NCBI RefSeq assembly: GCF_000005505.3
Contig: NC_016135.3
Location: forward strand, 14,726,613-14,790,612
DNA from: Brachypodium distachyon
Taxonomy: Eukaryota; Streptophyta; Magnoliopsida; Poales; Poaceae
Direction: 5' to 3'
DNA: 64,000 bases
The position numbers were made by a program, and so were the translations under genes. Positions within the stretch are counted from its first letter, which is position 1, and every line of letters starts with the position of its first letter. Below, piece by piece: positions 21,628 through 32,399 of this stretch. The notes beneath the pieces are model-generated. The model ran no database searches, was not told where the DNA came from, and saw nothing but the letters and a program-made list of their open reading frames with translations.

Positions 21628-21995
21628 TAGCGTTCTAAACTCTCCATCATTATATTGTGTATTTCTTCTCCATCATTATATTGTGTATTTCTTCTGGCAG
21701 TATTTCCAAAGAGGGGACTGAACTCTGAAGTGGGCAGTCTTAAGTGCCAAACACAAGCAGCAAGAACATTATTCATTATGTTCTCCAAAACAAGAAGCGC
21801 CGCAGAATGGTTTAGACAAACTCGAGAATACTCCTTGGATGCGCCTACAAAAACATTCTGCTAATTTCTGTACATCAGACGCAAAGCCTCAAAATACACG
21901 AGTGAAGATTGGTGAGATAATTGCATTTGAAGAACACTCTTGCTTTGGGACCGTATCAGCATCACCATTCTGTTGTAATTCCAATCCTAGGAGGC

Positions 21996-24566
21996 TTAAT
22001 ACTGATCCGACTGGGTTACAATAGCCTCAATCCGGTCTATGGATGCTTGCAATCGCCCATAGTTCATACTGAAGGCAGGTTCTCCTGTGCCAACAGCCCT
22101 GCATGGTACAAAGATAAAAAGAAGATGGATTGTAGAGTTTGTGAGTTCAAATCATCCCTGGTTGGCAGGTTTTCGATAAATAGTAGGATCCTGCCTATAA
22201 TAATGTCAACTCAAAAGAATTTGAAGTGTTGACTCAAGACATACCCATGAATCTCAGGAAGCACATATTCAGCTTTCCATCCAACCCTCAAATCAAACCC
22301 TGGAAACAAGTTGAGTTTTGACTTGTTTCTGATCTGAGAGATACCATCTCCCCCCAAGCAAGTAGAAAGCTTCCATTTCCATCCAGTCGCCTTCAGTTGG
22401 AAATTGTGACCAATGCCAACCTGGATTGCCACCATTGTTAGAAATCTCATGTACTACTGGTGTTACAGAAGGAACTTGTTCAATCAAAGTGAACTCTGAT
22501 AAAGAGAGTCCTGTCTCTAAACATTTAGCTTTTCGTGGTTTAATTTGAGCATGTTCATCATATGTTGTGGGGCCAACAAATCCGCTCTATTGTACTTAGT
22601 GTGCTTCCTGCATATATTTGTTGGATGTAGATGGGTACTACATTTCTTTTGCAAACAAGTAAAAAGAGCCATTATAGTTTTTCAGGCTAGGACAAATGGT
22701 CTACACTCTACTCCTGTAATTTATATGTGAAGAAAAGCAACATATAACTCTTTTCTGTGCCAATTTCTAAGGATAAACTGCTGTTGCTGAAGCGTGTAGG
22801 AATTATTTATCATCAAAGCATATTATTAGGACCCAGAAATACTGTCATTTTAGAAGCCCAGAATTTGACATGTGATAATGGCTAAACTGCTAAACATCTT
22901 ACCTAGTACGAACTATAGTGTATAGCGGGGAAACTCCATCCTTAAATATTCAACCTGCCCCTGGACATCTCTAGACCACAAAAAAAGAAGAAGTGCATCT
23001 ACTTTGTTATTTAGGTATTCAACATAAACTAAGAAATCGAAACGTGTTCTTCTAGCTTTTGTAATGAAGTTGATGCATATGAAGGAGCAATTTCTGAAGA
23101 ACATTAGGATCAGAGATAACAAATATACAGAAGGCAGGTTCTAAGAAAACAAGTGTTAATTGTGTTGTAACAATGTGTCTTCAATTTCCACTATCAGAAC
23201 CATGGCACACACTACATAAAGATAAGTTTTTTCAGCACTCTGGAACTGATGTCTGAAGTCTGAACTCTGCAATCCAAGAGAGCAGACTTATTCTTGAGAC
23301 GCAAGCGAGCAGATATATAGTGCACAAACTGGCACCTTCTTCACAAGAAAATATATATTTACAAACTGTAATATAATGAAGGACCAAACTATGACTCTTA
23401 GCTACATGAACAATTTAACATCTCTAGATGTTCCATCAAATGCCATATCACAAGGAGTGTCTATATCTATATTCTATATATATACTGATAAAGTTTCGAG
23501 TAAGCAGTGAGTTCACTCCCCTCCACTTGAATTGACACGTGGGATCATAACTCAAAACCTTAGTTCCTGAAATGTGCCGTAACATGGAGCAAATGGTTTA
23601 ACTTATTATAATCCCACGCAACTAAATTCATACCGGGAATTCAAACAATCCTCATCCTCTTGCCGCCTTTCTTCCCATGCAACTATTATCTCATTATGAG
23701 ATGTGCAATTGTTTGTTGCACATAATTGATTATCAATAAAAAACAGATGCACATGTTTGGCAAATTATACCCTTGATCTTCTTTTTTGTTCTCTAACAAG
23801 GCATGCTAGTGTCAATGAATAATGCGAACTGGGTGTTACTAGTTCCATAACAAAATTGTGCTAAATATGAAAGCAGTTCTTGCAGCACAAACAATGCACA
23901 AAACAAGATTCAGTAAAGAAAGTAACCTGAAGGTTGAGATACTTTGTAACTGGTATCTTCTTGGAGAGCAGCTGTACGTCACCACTGATGGGCTTGTATT
24001 GGAACTTCCACTTCCGGTCGAAATCTAGAGGTTTCAGAACTACTTTCGCCTCGAAATCATTCACTTCAAGATTGTAGAACTGGAAAGAACGCATAACGTT
24101 TAGACACTCAGATCATGTCTGAACCGGTTTCACCAGAGCACAGAGTAACAGTGATCACCATTGCAACATAACCCTATATCTCCACATTGGCAAGATTATG
24201 AGCGAGTTCATACTGTCCCAGTGTGCACAAGGGGCAGCAACATCAGCAAGAGTAAACTATTTCCAATACACGGACATTGCCAAAGTTTAGCCTTTCGAAA
24301 TCTCGCGAAATACATTGGACTGTTGGAGACGGGGAGGGAGGGGATATAAAAGCAGCCCCAACACTGAGGTTTAGGGTTTAGGAGGAGTAGGGGAGTGTAC
24401 CGACCTCGAGGTTGAGGCCGACGCGGAGACCCCGGAGCTCCTTACGGAACTTGAAGTGCAGCTCGGCCGGCACGACGTTGATTTGGTACAGCTCGTCCAG
24501 TGTCGTCGGCCCCTCCCCGACGCCCCCGTCCGCCCCTCCGCCGCCGACGCCCGAGCTCGACGCCAT
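21996..24566 (-). CDS. Conserved plant protein of unknown function, probably beta-rich
   Basis: Four exons with GT-AG introns: 24405-24566, 23927-24079, 22255-22421 and 21996-22098, joined to 585 nt (194 aa). The first 25 residues are low-complexity Gly/Ser (SSSGVGGGGADGG). Residues 26-165 alternate hydrophobic and charged residues in a way that suggests many beta strands (VVLKPLDFDRKWKFQY, GIGHNFQLKATGWKWKL, DLRVGWKAEYVLPE). No signal peptide or membrane helix is visible. The exon pattern, clean splice sites and uninterrupted frame argue for a real gene. I could not assign a family; an outer-envelope-type beta structure is conceivable but unproven. It is convergent with the SPC25 gene. Confidence 0.8.
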
Positions 24567-26473
24567 CGAGCGTCACGCGAGAGAGGAAAAGGCGCTCTGA
24601 TTTCTTCGGCGTGGATTTTGGGCGGCGGGTTGCGACGGGGCGGCGAGGTCGAAGAACCGATCGGCCGGCCCGCCCGGCCGCGTAATCTACTAACTGGTGC
24701 TTTTGCACATTGCCCCTTGCTTTTGTATGCAGTCGCAGACATGGACGTTTCCCTCTTGGGATTTTTTAGTGGGCACTGTCACTGACTCACTGAAATTTAC
24801 TTAAATTTTACATGTATTTAGACGCTTTTTAGAAATAAATACATCCAATTTTAGTCAAATTTGAGACAAGAATTATGAGACCAAGAGAGAGTATAAAATA
24901 TAATATTCTGGAGAAAAATACTCGTTTCCAAATTTTTTTGGGGTATTCCCTCCGACACTTATCATGGATCAGAGGGAATACAAAAATATAATATTCTGGA
25001 GAAAATACTCGTTTCCATAGTCATGGTCATGTACACATAGTCACGAGTATGTTGATGATAAAAATATCTATTGGAGAGTAGGATAACACAAGATATAAAC
25101 AATCATGTCTCCACGTAGGTTTCAAAATGAATCTCAAAACATGTACCGAAAAGCAGTTTTGTTATGTCAACATGAATAAGTAATTTTGAACCTAGCACGC
25201 TTTCGTTGCTTTTAGCCACTGACTTCTAATCTCCCATTTTTGCGATATTTTATCGAATGATGAAAACCTCATACAGAAAAAGTGGCATGAATAACCATCA
25301 CCAATAATAGCAAAACTAGGTTAGTCAAAATGGCTACTTCCTCACATATATTGTATGATCTCCAATTTTCAGAAAGCTTATTTATTAGGATATAATAAAA
25401 TAAATATATTATATAGTTACTTTTGATACAATCTATGCATTTGAGTTCGGCATATTCGATCAAGCAAAATGCATGTGCTAATTTACTCCATACTAAAAAA
25501 AATGCTTAACGAAATGTTGTACTACAAGTGTATTATCTTAGAACATATAATTCGTATTCGTTTTTGTCTCTGTGATTTATGCCAAATCAACAAGTGATGA
25601 AAATAATATTCAAAAACAAGTGATACACACAATCCCAAGTGACATATATAGTCACAAGGTGACAGACGATTCTTACTAACTGAGTCTTCCATAGGAATAA
25701 AGATACTAGAAATCTGTGTTATAGAAAGCTTAAGAAATGACCTAACATCTCCACAAACTTATTACTTAGCATTATTTCCATGAAAATATTTTCCACACAT
25801 ATATAAACAAATTATCCTTATTTTGATTTCATAAATCTATATACATCTTGTTTGTGTTATGGTTGGGTATATTTTGTTTTTACATTGTTCGAAGCGATGG
25901 AGATGCAAGTGGAGTCCCGTTTACCATGCTTAATTAACTTGCTAGTTAAAAAATAATTGCAGGTTGGTCCCAGTGAGAAATACACGGGACCTCGCTTGCA
26001 TCTTAATGATGAAATGTGACAATAAACTACTCCCTCCGTCCCAAAATAACTGATTTGGATTTATATAAATTTTTATACAAAAAACTACTCCCTCCGTCCC
26101 AAAATAACTGACTTGAATTTATATAAATTTTTATACAAATCCACGTCACTTATTTTGGACGGAGGGAGTATCAAATATACTGCCATATTGGATTTAATAT
26201 TTTTAGTATTGCACGTTGTTAAAAAACAGTAATTTATACAGATATCTGAATAAAAAAACAGCATTTTTTGTTCCAAATTCATACTGAATTTAATTAGAAA
26301 TTTCCTGTTTGACCAGGTACTGTACTTCAGGAACCCCCAAACCCGCTCTTCTCCCTCCCACCCGCACCAGTATGCAGCCTGCGCCGCCTCCTCCCATCGC
26401 CGTCAGTCCATGACCGCCGCGGCGCCTCTTCCACCCCTTCCTCCCAGATTTCCCTTCGCCGCCGCTTCCTCCG
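24567..26473. other. Intergenic region between the unknown-function gene and the PPR gene
   Basis: The GC-rich first 150 bp are the probable promoter of the minus-strand gene. From 24780 the DNA is A+T-rich. It has Stowaway relics at about 24800-24900, a short direct repeat (ATATAATATTCTGGAGAAAA at about 24897 and 24985) and a Stowaway pair at 26030-26168. No gene was seen. Confidence 0.5.
26030..26168. mobile_element. Stowaway MITE with duplicated left end
   Basis: A complete 81-bp Stowaway lies at 26088-26168 (ends CTCCCTCCGTCCCAAAATAA and TTATTTTGGACGGAGGGAG; TA flanks). The preceding 58 bp (26030-26087) repeat its left half almost exactly, giving a partial tandem copy. Confidence 0.85.
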
Positions 26474-28108
26474 ATGCTTCCACACCAACACCTACACATC
26501 CGGCTCCGCCTGCCCCCTTGCCACCCCCTCCTCTGCCTCCTCCACTCCTACAGCCCCAATGACCGCCCGCCGCCGCAGCACCAGCCCTCACACGACGCTG
26601 AGCTCTGGATCGCGAAGGCACTCGCGTCTGCGGCCTTCCTCCGGCCGCACCACCTCTTGGCATTCCGCCGCCTTGCACCCTCCCCGGTTGCCGCCGCCGC
26701 CGCGCTCCGCCACGCCCCGTGCGCCTCGTCCACGCTCCAACTGTTCTCCGCCCTGCATTCCTCCCAGCTCGCCATTCCCCCGTCCGCGCACTCCTACCGT
26801 TACGTTATCTCTATGCTGTGCCAGTCCAGCCGCCACACTGACGCCCTCAAACTGTTCGACCAAATGACGGACCAGTCTGGTCACTTCCCCAATGCTCGTT
26901 TTCTCTCCTTCTTAGCCGGATCCTGTGCCAATGCTGGCTTTCTTGATGCCGCTGCAGCATTGCTCTCAAAGGCACCCCAGTTTGGTTGCTGCGTTGAAGC
27001 GTATGCATATAACAAGCTCATGAACTCCTTCATTGGCTGTGGCCGGGTGCAGGACGCTGTGGCGTTATTTGAGGGGTGGATCCAGGGGGGAGCGTATTCT
27101 CCGGATGTGTGGAGCTTCAATGTTGCCATCAAAGGTGTGTGCCAGGTGGGGGATGTCCAAAAGGCGCTCGAGTTGGTCGAAAGGATGGCGGAGTTTGGTT
27201 GCTCGCCAGACACCGTCACAAATAACATTCTCGTGGGGGGGCTATGCAGGGTAAAGGAGGTGAGTAGGGGCCGTGAGGTATTGAGAAGGCTTCAGAGGGA
27301 TGGTGTTTGCATGCCCAATGTAGTGACGTACACCTCTGTGATCTCAGGTTACTGTAAGTCTGGCAGGATGGAGGATGCGATGGCAGTATACAATGACATG
27401 ATTGGGTGCGGGACAACACCAAATGCGGTCACATATAACGTGCTTATCAATGGATATGGCAAGGCTGGTAATATGGGGTCTGCGGTGGCAGTGTATCAGC
27501 AAATGATACTTCGTCGCTGCCCTCCAGATGTTGTGACATTTAGTACGTTGATTGATGGGTATTGTCGGTGTGGGCAACTGGATGATGCAATGAGGACTTG
27601 GACTGAGATGTCTCAGTATCAGATTCAACCAAATGCGCACACGTTCTCAATCATAATACTCTCATTTTGTAAGCAGAACAGATCAGCAGAAGCACTGCGT
27701 TTTTTGAAAGAATTGAACATGAGAACAGACATTGCACCAAGAGCATTCATATGTAACCCCGTGATTGATGTACTGTGCAAGGGTGGAAAGGTGGATGAGG
27801 CAAACTTGATCCTAATGGAGATGGAAGGGAAAGGGTGTCGTCCCGACAAGTATACATATACTATTTTGATAATTGGGCACTGCATGAAGGGTAGGATATC
27901 GGAAGCCATCACATTTTTCAATAAAATGGTAGATACCGGGTGTTCCCCTGACAGTATTACAGTTAATTCTTTTATTGGTTGCCTTTTAAAGGCTGGGATG
28001 CCTAGTGAGGTGGACCGCATAATGAAAATTGCATCAGGGAGTACTTCCTCTAGTCAGGAAGTTCCTTCTCCTGTGAGTCAAAGCATAGACATTTCAGTAG
28101 CTGTATAG
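26474..28108 (+). CDS. P-class pentatricopeptide repeat protein
   Basis: Intronless ORF of 544 aa. An Arg/Pro/His-rich N-terminus (about 60 residues, HLHIRLRLPPCHPLL) looks like an organelle-targeting region. About eleven PPR motifs run from residue ~104 to the end with the regular 35-residue spacing. Clear examples start at NVVTYTSVISGYCKSGRMED, NAVTYNVLINGYGKAGN, DVVTFSTLIDGYCRCGQLDD and DKYTYTILIIGHCMKGRISE. There are no E, DYW or SMR domains, so it is P class and likely binds and stabilises or helps process organellar RNA. The start at 26474 is used because an upstream in-frame ATG (26372) runs into a stop. Codon use shifts from very GC-rich at the 5' end to more neutral 3', typical of grass genes. 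The organelle and RNA target cannot be read from sequence. Confidence 0.93.
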   Translation: MLPHQHLHIRLRLPPCHPLLCLLHSYSPNDRPPPQHQPSHDAELWIAKALASAAFLRPHHLLAFRRLAPSPVAAAAALRHAPCASSTLQLFSALHSSQLAIPPSAHSYRYVISMLCQSSRHTDALKLFDQMTDQSGHFPNARFLSFLAGSCANAGFLDAAAALLSKAPQFGCCVEAYAYNKLMNSFIGCGRVQDAVALFEGWIQGGAYSPDVWSFNVAIKGVCQVGDVQKALELVERMAEFGCSPDTVTNNILVGGLCRVKEVSRGREVLRRLQRDGVCMPNVVTYTSVISGYCKSGRMEDAMAVYNDMIGCGTTPNAVTYNVLINGYGKAGNMGSAVAVYQQMILRRCPPDVVTFSTLIDGYCRCGQLDDAMRTWTEMSQYQIQPNAHTFSIIILSFCKQNRSAEALRFLKELNMRTDIAPRAFICNPVIDVLCKGGKVDEANLILMEMEGKGCRPDKYTYTILIIGHCMKGRISEAITFFNKMVDTGCSPDSITVNSFIGCLLKAGMPSEVDRIMKIASGSTSSSQEVPSPVSQSIDISVAV

Positions 28109-29941
28109 TTGAATGATACAATGGTGAACGTAGGGAAGAGCATCTTAACTGTTTCCGGCACGTATCGCGTGGCATCTGACACTTGTCCAAATAAGAAGAA
28201 CAAGCTCCGGTGAGTTGATGTTGCTGTTTTTTTAATCAAAGGCCTTTCACATCATCTATACTAAACATTTGGTTCATCTGAACCATTTCCATACAGAGTC
28301 GTAATAACTTTATAGTTATCATCTTGGCTGTTCAAAACGTGTTAAATTCAATAGGTTGTGTAGCCTGATTAATGTCCTCTCTACATTTTAGTTAATCATA
28401 GATATAATAGCAGGGGTAACCGGAGACGGTGACTGGGATTTGATAGTTTGTTCTAGTCTGTACAAACTGTGGACAGGATTTCACTGCACGTGCGCTCATC
28501 TGATTCTATCGAAATTAGAGGCCTGGCTGGCAAGTTCCTGATTTTACTTGCATGTCTAGTCATGTGAACTCCACATGAGTTGTATTCAATTAAATCATAG
28601 TCAAAGATTGGAAGGCATTATACTCATTTTTTTTTACATTAGTTGCCTTGCAGGAGGTTCAGTTATGAGGAACTCAAATGTAACTGGAGATCTTGATTTC
28701 ACCAAGGCTATAGAACTATTGAGAAACTAATCCAAAGCAACTTTGTGCTAAGAAAGAAAAGGGACAAGCAGTTTGGTGCTCCATGTATTCACTGAAGTAA
28801 TTTGGTGATATCCACAGCAAGAAGGAAGTGGCAGCGCGGCAAATTACACAGGGCTGCTGATTTGCTGAAGTGTGCTTCAGAAATTGCATCAATGGATGCT
28901 TGACACACACTAAACACCTCATGTATGATTGATCAACTCCCTGGGTTTCAAAGCGCAAGGTCCTCCTATCACATTGGAGGAGCTATTACCTCAATGAGGG
29001 AAAATTAGCAGTTGAAGACTCAATGTATGAAGTACGCGATGAAAGTATATTTACCCTCTAGCAGAGGTACTTCACTTGTATTGTTCCCTTTTGTTCATTG
29101 TTCATTCTGGTACAGAAGATATTTTAGGAAAGTGTAGTTGATCATTTTGACTATCATGCACAGTATGTGCATTTTCCGTACAATCATGTCTACACAAACC
29201 TGAGAATACAGTTTTGGCAATTACATTTACTTTGTGTCTCTTATTGTCTTGTTTCCATACTTCTCAGCATTGCCATATGACATGTGGAGGTGTTTAGCAG
29301 CTTGGCTTAGAAGTCTCATAAAATGAGCTGTCAGAAAGCTAACAAGGGCTAACTTTTTGTAATGAAAACATTGTATTAGGTTCTCTCCTACACCTTATGT
29401 TGTAGATGCAGGTACTGTAGCGAGTAGTGACAACCATTGCATTTCATTGCATGGGAGGAGGGAGAGAACATGGACTTACAAATTAAGATCATGGTAGCTC
29501 GATAAAGCATAAGCCGTTCCATCGAACCCAAGTTCAATGGGTAAATTCTTCGTTATTTCAGCTCTAAATTGATTTTTTCCCTCCATTTACTTTATTTTAT
29601 TTTCTTTGTTATTTCAGTGAATATAAGTTCATAAAGCTGTACTGGAATGTTGTCTGCGCCTGTATACTTTGTGCTCCTATTGCTCTGTTGTGTGTATCTC
29701 TGTTTGTCAAAGATAATTGAGCATCAGCACATGTCATGTTCATACAATAAGATCTTGGCACTGCTACATCATCAATTAACCCCTCTTTAACCTCTAAATC
29801 TTTAAGACCATCTAAATCTGATATACACTGTAGCTGATACAGTGGGATGGTCTCAGTGGACATGCATTGATCTGATCTCCACTTCCAGACAAAGTAGGTG
29901 AATGTAAACCCACTGTCAGTGAACTAATTTACTCATCCATG
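28109..29941. other. Intergenic region, nothing recognised
   Basis: A+T-rich sequence between two convergent genes, probably holding both 3' UTRs. Short open frames here have no family features. No MITE with clear ends was seen. Confidence 0.4.
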
Positions 29942-32281
29942 TTATAAGCATCTGGTAGATTCCCCATGGATGTTGTCAAGAACTGCCATCACCCCAATGA
30001 TAAAAGCCTGGTCACAACCTGACTGCACAGTCACATGGTAGAAGTCATTACTCCCTATCAGCTGTTTCTTTGCCATCTACAGAATGGATAATACATGTGT
30101 TAGATCTTAATTTTCTCAGGATGCAGAAATGCTTGTGAGTTGTGGCATGCATGGAGATGCTTATAGACTTCGCTAGACACACTTGCACAAAGATGTTGAG
30201 TAGCAATCAAACAAGATCACTGAAATAATTAAAGAACATTCCTTAACCAACATCTTACTTTAGAGTAGCCTCTTTTTTCTATCATATTGTGTTGTCATTC
30301 TTGTTAATTATGACTCATGAGACATCTGTAGTTCATAACTGACTTGGGCACATGAGAGAAAGATAGTTGTTTAGTATTCCACATATTCAAACATGCCACT
30401 ACAAAGAAATCCCAGTTCAAAATATACCAGTCAAATTTTGCACCTGTTCCTATATGCCACTACTGTTCGTCGACCATGTAAGAGATTCAAAATATTGTCA
30501 GTTTTTGTAATTATTGACCAAAATACCTTGTTAGAAAAAAAATCCCTACTTTATCTCCATGGCCAACAGGTTCTACTACAAAAAGTTGTACAAATGTTCT
30601 CTCTAACATATGCAGAAACATGTATGCATAGAAATCTGATGCACTATAAAGTGGCGTATATGAAAATCAGTACAAAGGGAAAATCGGCTTTCAGGCAGCC
30701 ACTTGATGGTCAACTTGCTAGTATCATATTTGGAACCGGTGCAGTTTTGAGTGATATTTTCGTATATGGAACCGAGATTCTTAGTGGCATATTTCAGACT
30801 GACCAAATTTTCAGGGATATATATGAAATTTTGTCCTATATGGAAACAAGGGATTCTCCAAAAGAAATATGATTTCCACAAAAAGAAGATGAAACTTTTG
30901 CTTGCAGGGGATTATGAAGGTATGTTTTGCATATCTGTGCCACTATTTGCCAGTGCAATCAATTACTGTGCGTCTCTATCTGCAAAAGATGTGTATGGGT
31001 TTGTGGTATGCATGGAAATGCTTTTGCACTTAACTAGACTTGCATACACATGGAGAATGGCAAGCAAGCAAAATCACTGCAAATAATTGAACAGCACCCC
31101 TTAACCAACATAGTCTCTACCCCTTCTTTCTGTTGTCATGGAATAGTTCTGTTAATTAGGATTCACGATGCACCTATAGTTCACAACTGACTAGCGCACA
31201 TGACAGAAAGATACGTACTCGTTTAGTACTCCCTCCGATCCTAAATTATTGTCGTTGTTTTAGTACAAATTTGAACTAAAACAATGACAAGAATTTAGGA
31301 TTGGAGGGAGTAATTGACTGACAACACAACGGAACTGTAGGAAAGAAATATAATTTACAGAAAGTTTTGCTTGCAGGGGATTATGAAGGTATGGGTGGCA
31401 TACCTGAGCCACTATTTTGCCAGTGCAATCAATTATTGTGCAGTCTCTATCTCCAAAAGACCCACTGATCTCAAAGTCCCAATTTTTGCAGTGCCTCTTT
31501 GGTTCAATGTGAATTCTAATTGGTGCACCTTTTGCTATGCATGATTTTGGATCAGTTAGGCTAAAGACCAACTTGTTTTTCCCTTGGTAATCCATTGAGT
31601 ACCCATTCCATTTGTTCCGGGTGCTCAGTGCTTGGACAATGCCTCCCTGCAATGGAGACTAGGGAGTTTTAGTACGGTGATTGCCAAACAAATATAGGAT
31701 TGGATATGAGGGAAATTCTTTGTGTTGTCTTCTGGTGCATTGACACGTGTCTTCACTCTCTCAGGAATTCTATGTTTAAATTTACTTGCACCCATGTTTA
31801 ATGTTTAACTTTACTTTAACAGCTAGCTTGAATCCAAAGGAAATGAGTTTAGATTCTTCACAAATTAAGGAGCTATACTGGGCACAGAAAAATGTGGAAT
31901 TACAGAAACCAGAACATTGGGAGCAGAATAACTTAATTGAACGAATAGTTCTAGCCTGATCAAGTAACTTTCAATTCAGGTGAAGGACTCAAACAAGTGG
32001 TAGTAGAGGAAACAAACCTATCTAAGAGTTACTGTTCTGCAGTTATGGTCAATTACCTTCCTAGAAATGAATAATATTTGTTCTCCTTCACCATCTTTCA
32101 CCATGAGCTCTCCCTTAGATCCAAGTATTCCACAACCATCCACAATGAAAACAACATTATGATTGAAGTCAGTAACAACAAAACCACCGCCATTCACTAC
32201 CATGGGTCTCCTCCTGATCATCAGCGCTGTTGGAGTGCTCGAGCAAAACATCTTGCTAACTACAGGCATGCTGTTGTCCAT
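29942..32281 (-). CDS. LURP-one-related (LOR, DUF567) protein
   Basis: Three exons: 32057-32281, 31404-31646 and 29942-30076 (GT-AG introns, all phase 0), joined to 603 nt (200 aa). Recognisable LOR features are RRRPMVVNGGGFVVTDFNHNV and FIVDGCGILGSKGELMV at the start, NKWNGYSMDYQGKNKLVFSL and the FEISGSFGDRDCTIID strand pair in the middle, and QSGCDQAFIIGVMAVLDNI at the C-terminus. The family has a tubby-like beta-barrel fold. Some members are linked to defence, but the function of this one is unknown. Intron 2 is long (about 1.3 kb) and carries a partial copy of the end of exon 2 plus insertions. A TATA box lies 110 bp upstream of the start. Confidence 0.9.
30125..31465. repeat. Diverged tandem duplication within LOR intron 2 and exon 2
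   Basis: Segment 30125-30380 resembles 30997-31225 (shared CCTTAACCAACAT, CACATGAGAGAAAGATA-like blocks). Segment 30893-30991 resembles 31366-31465, which spans the 3' end of exon 2 and its donor (shared CTTGCAGGGGATTATGAAGG). The order is therefore unit, unit, with the left copy of the exon end now non-coding. Between the parts of the left unit lie about 500 bp of extra DNA. The right unit carries a Stowaway at 31229-31310. Confidence 0.7.
31229..31310. mobile_element. Stowaway MITE in LOR intron 2
   Basis: 82-bp element with TA flanks. The arms CTCCCTCCGATCCTAAATTA and GAATTTAGGATTGGAGGGAG pair almost fully. It is related in sequence to the 21556 copy. Its right edge is about 90 bp from the exon 2 donor. 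Confidence 0.85.
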
Positions 32282-32390
32282 TTCACTTGATACTGCTCAC
32301 AAAGTAAAGAGAGATGGCCCTATTACTCAGTGTGAGCTCCTGTTTCACTGTCTATCTTGCCTCTAACATGTTCTGTGGCCTGCAGGCGAG

Positions 32391-32397
32391 TATATAT
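32391..32397 (-). promoter_or_regulatory. Likely TATA box of the LOR gene
   Basis: The minus strand reads CCAATATATACTCGC, giving a TATATA box about 110 bp before the start codon, a plausible spacing for a short 5' UTR. Confidence 0.5.
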
Positions 32398-32399
32398 TG

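Noticed and set aside
24344..24352. Plus-strand TATAAAAG box
   Set aside because: It lies in intron 1 of a minus-strand gene and no plus-strand gene follows within a sensible distance.
26372..26474. Upstream ATG for the PPR gene
   Set aside because: In frame, but it meets a TGA after 13 codons, so the start at 26474 is kept.
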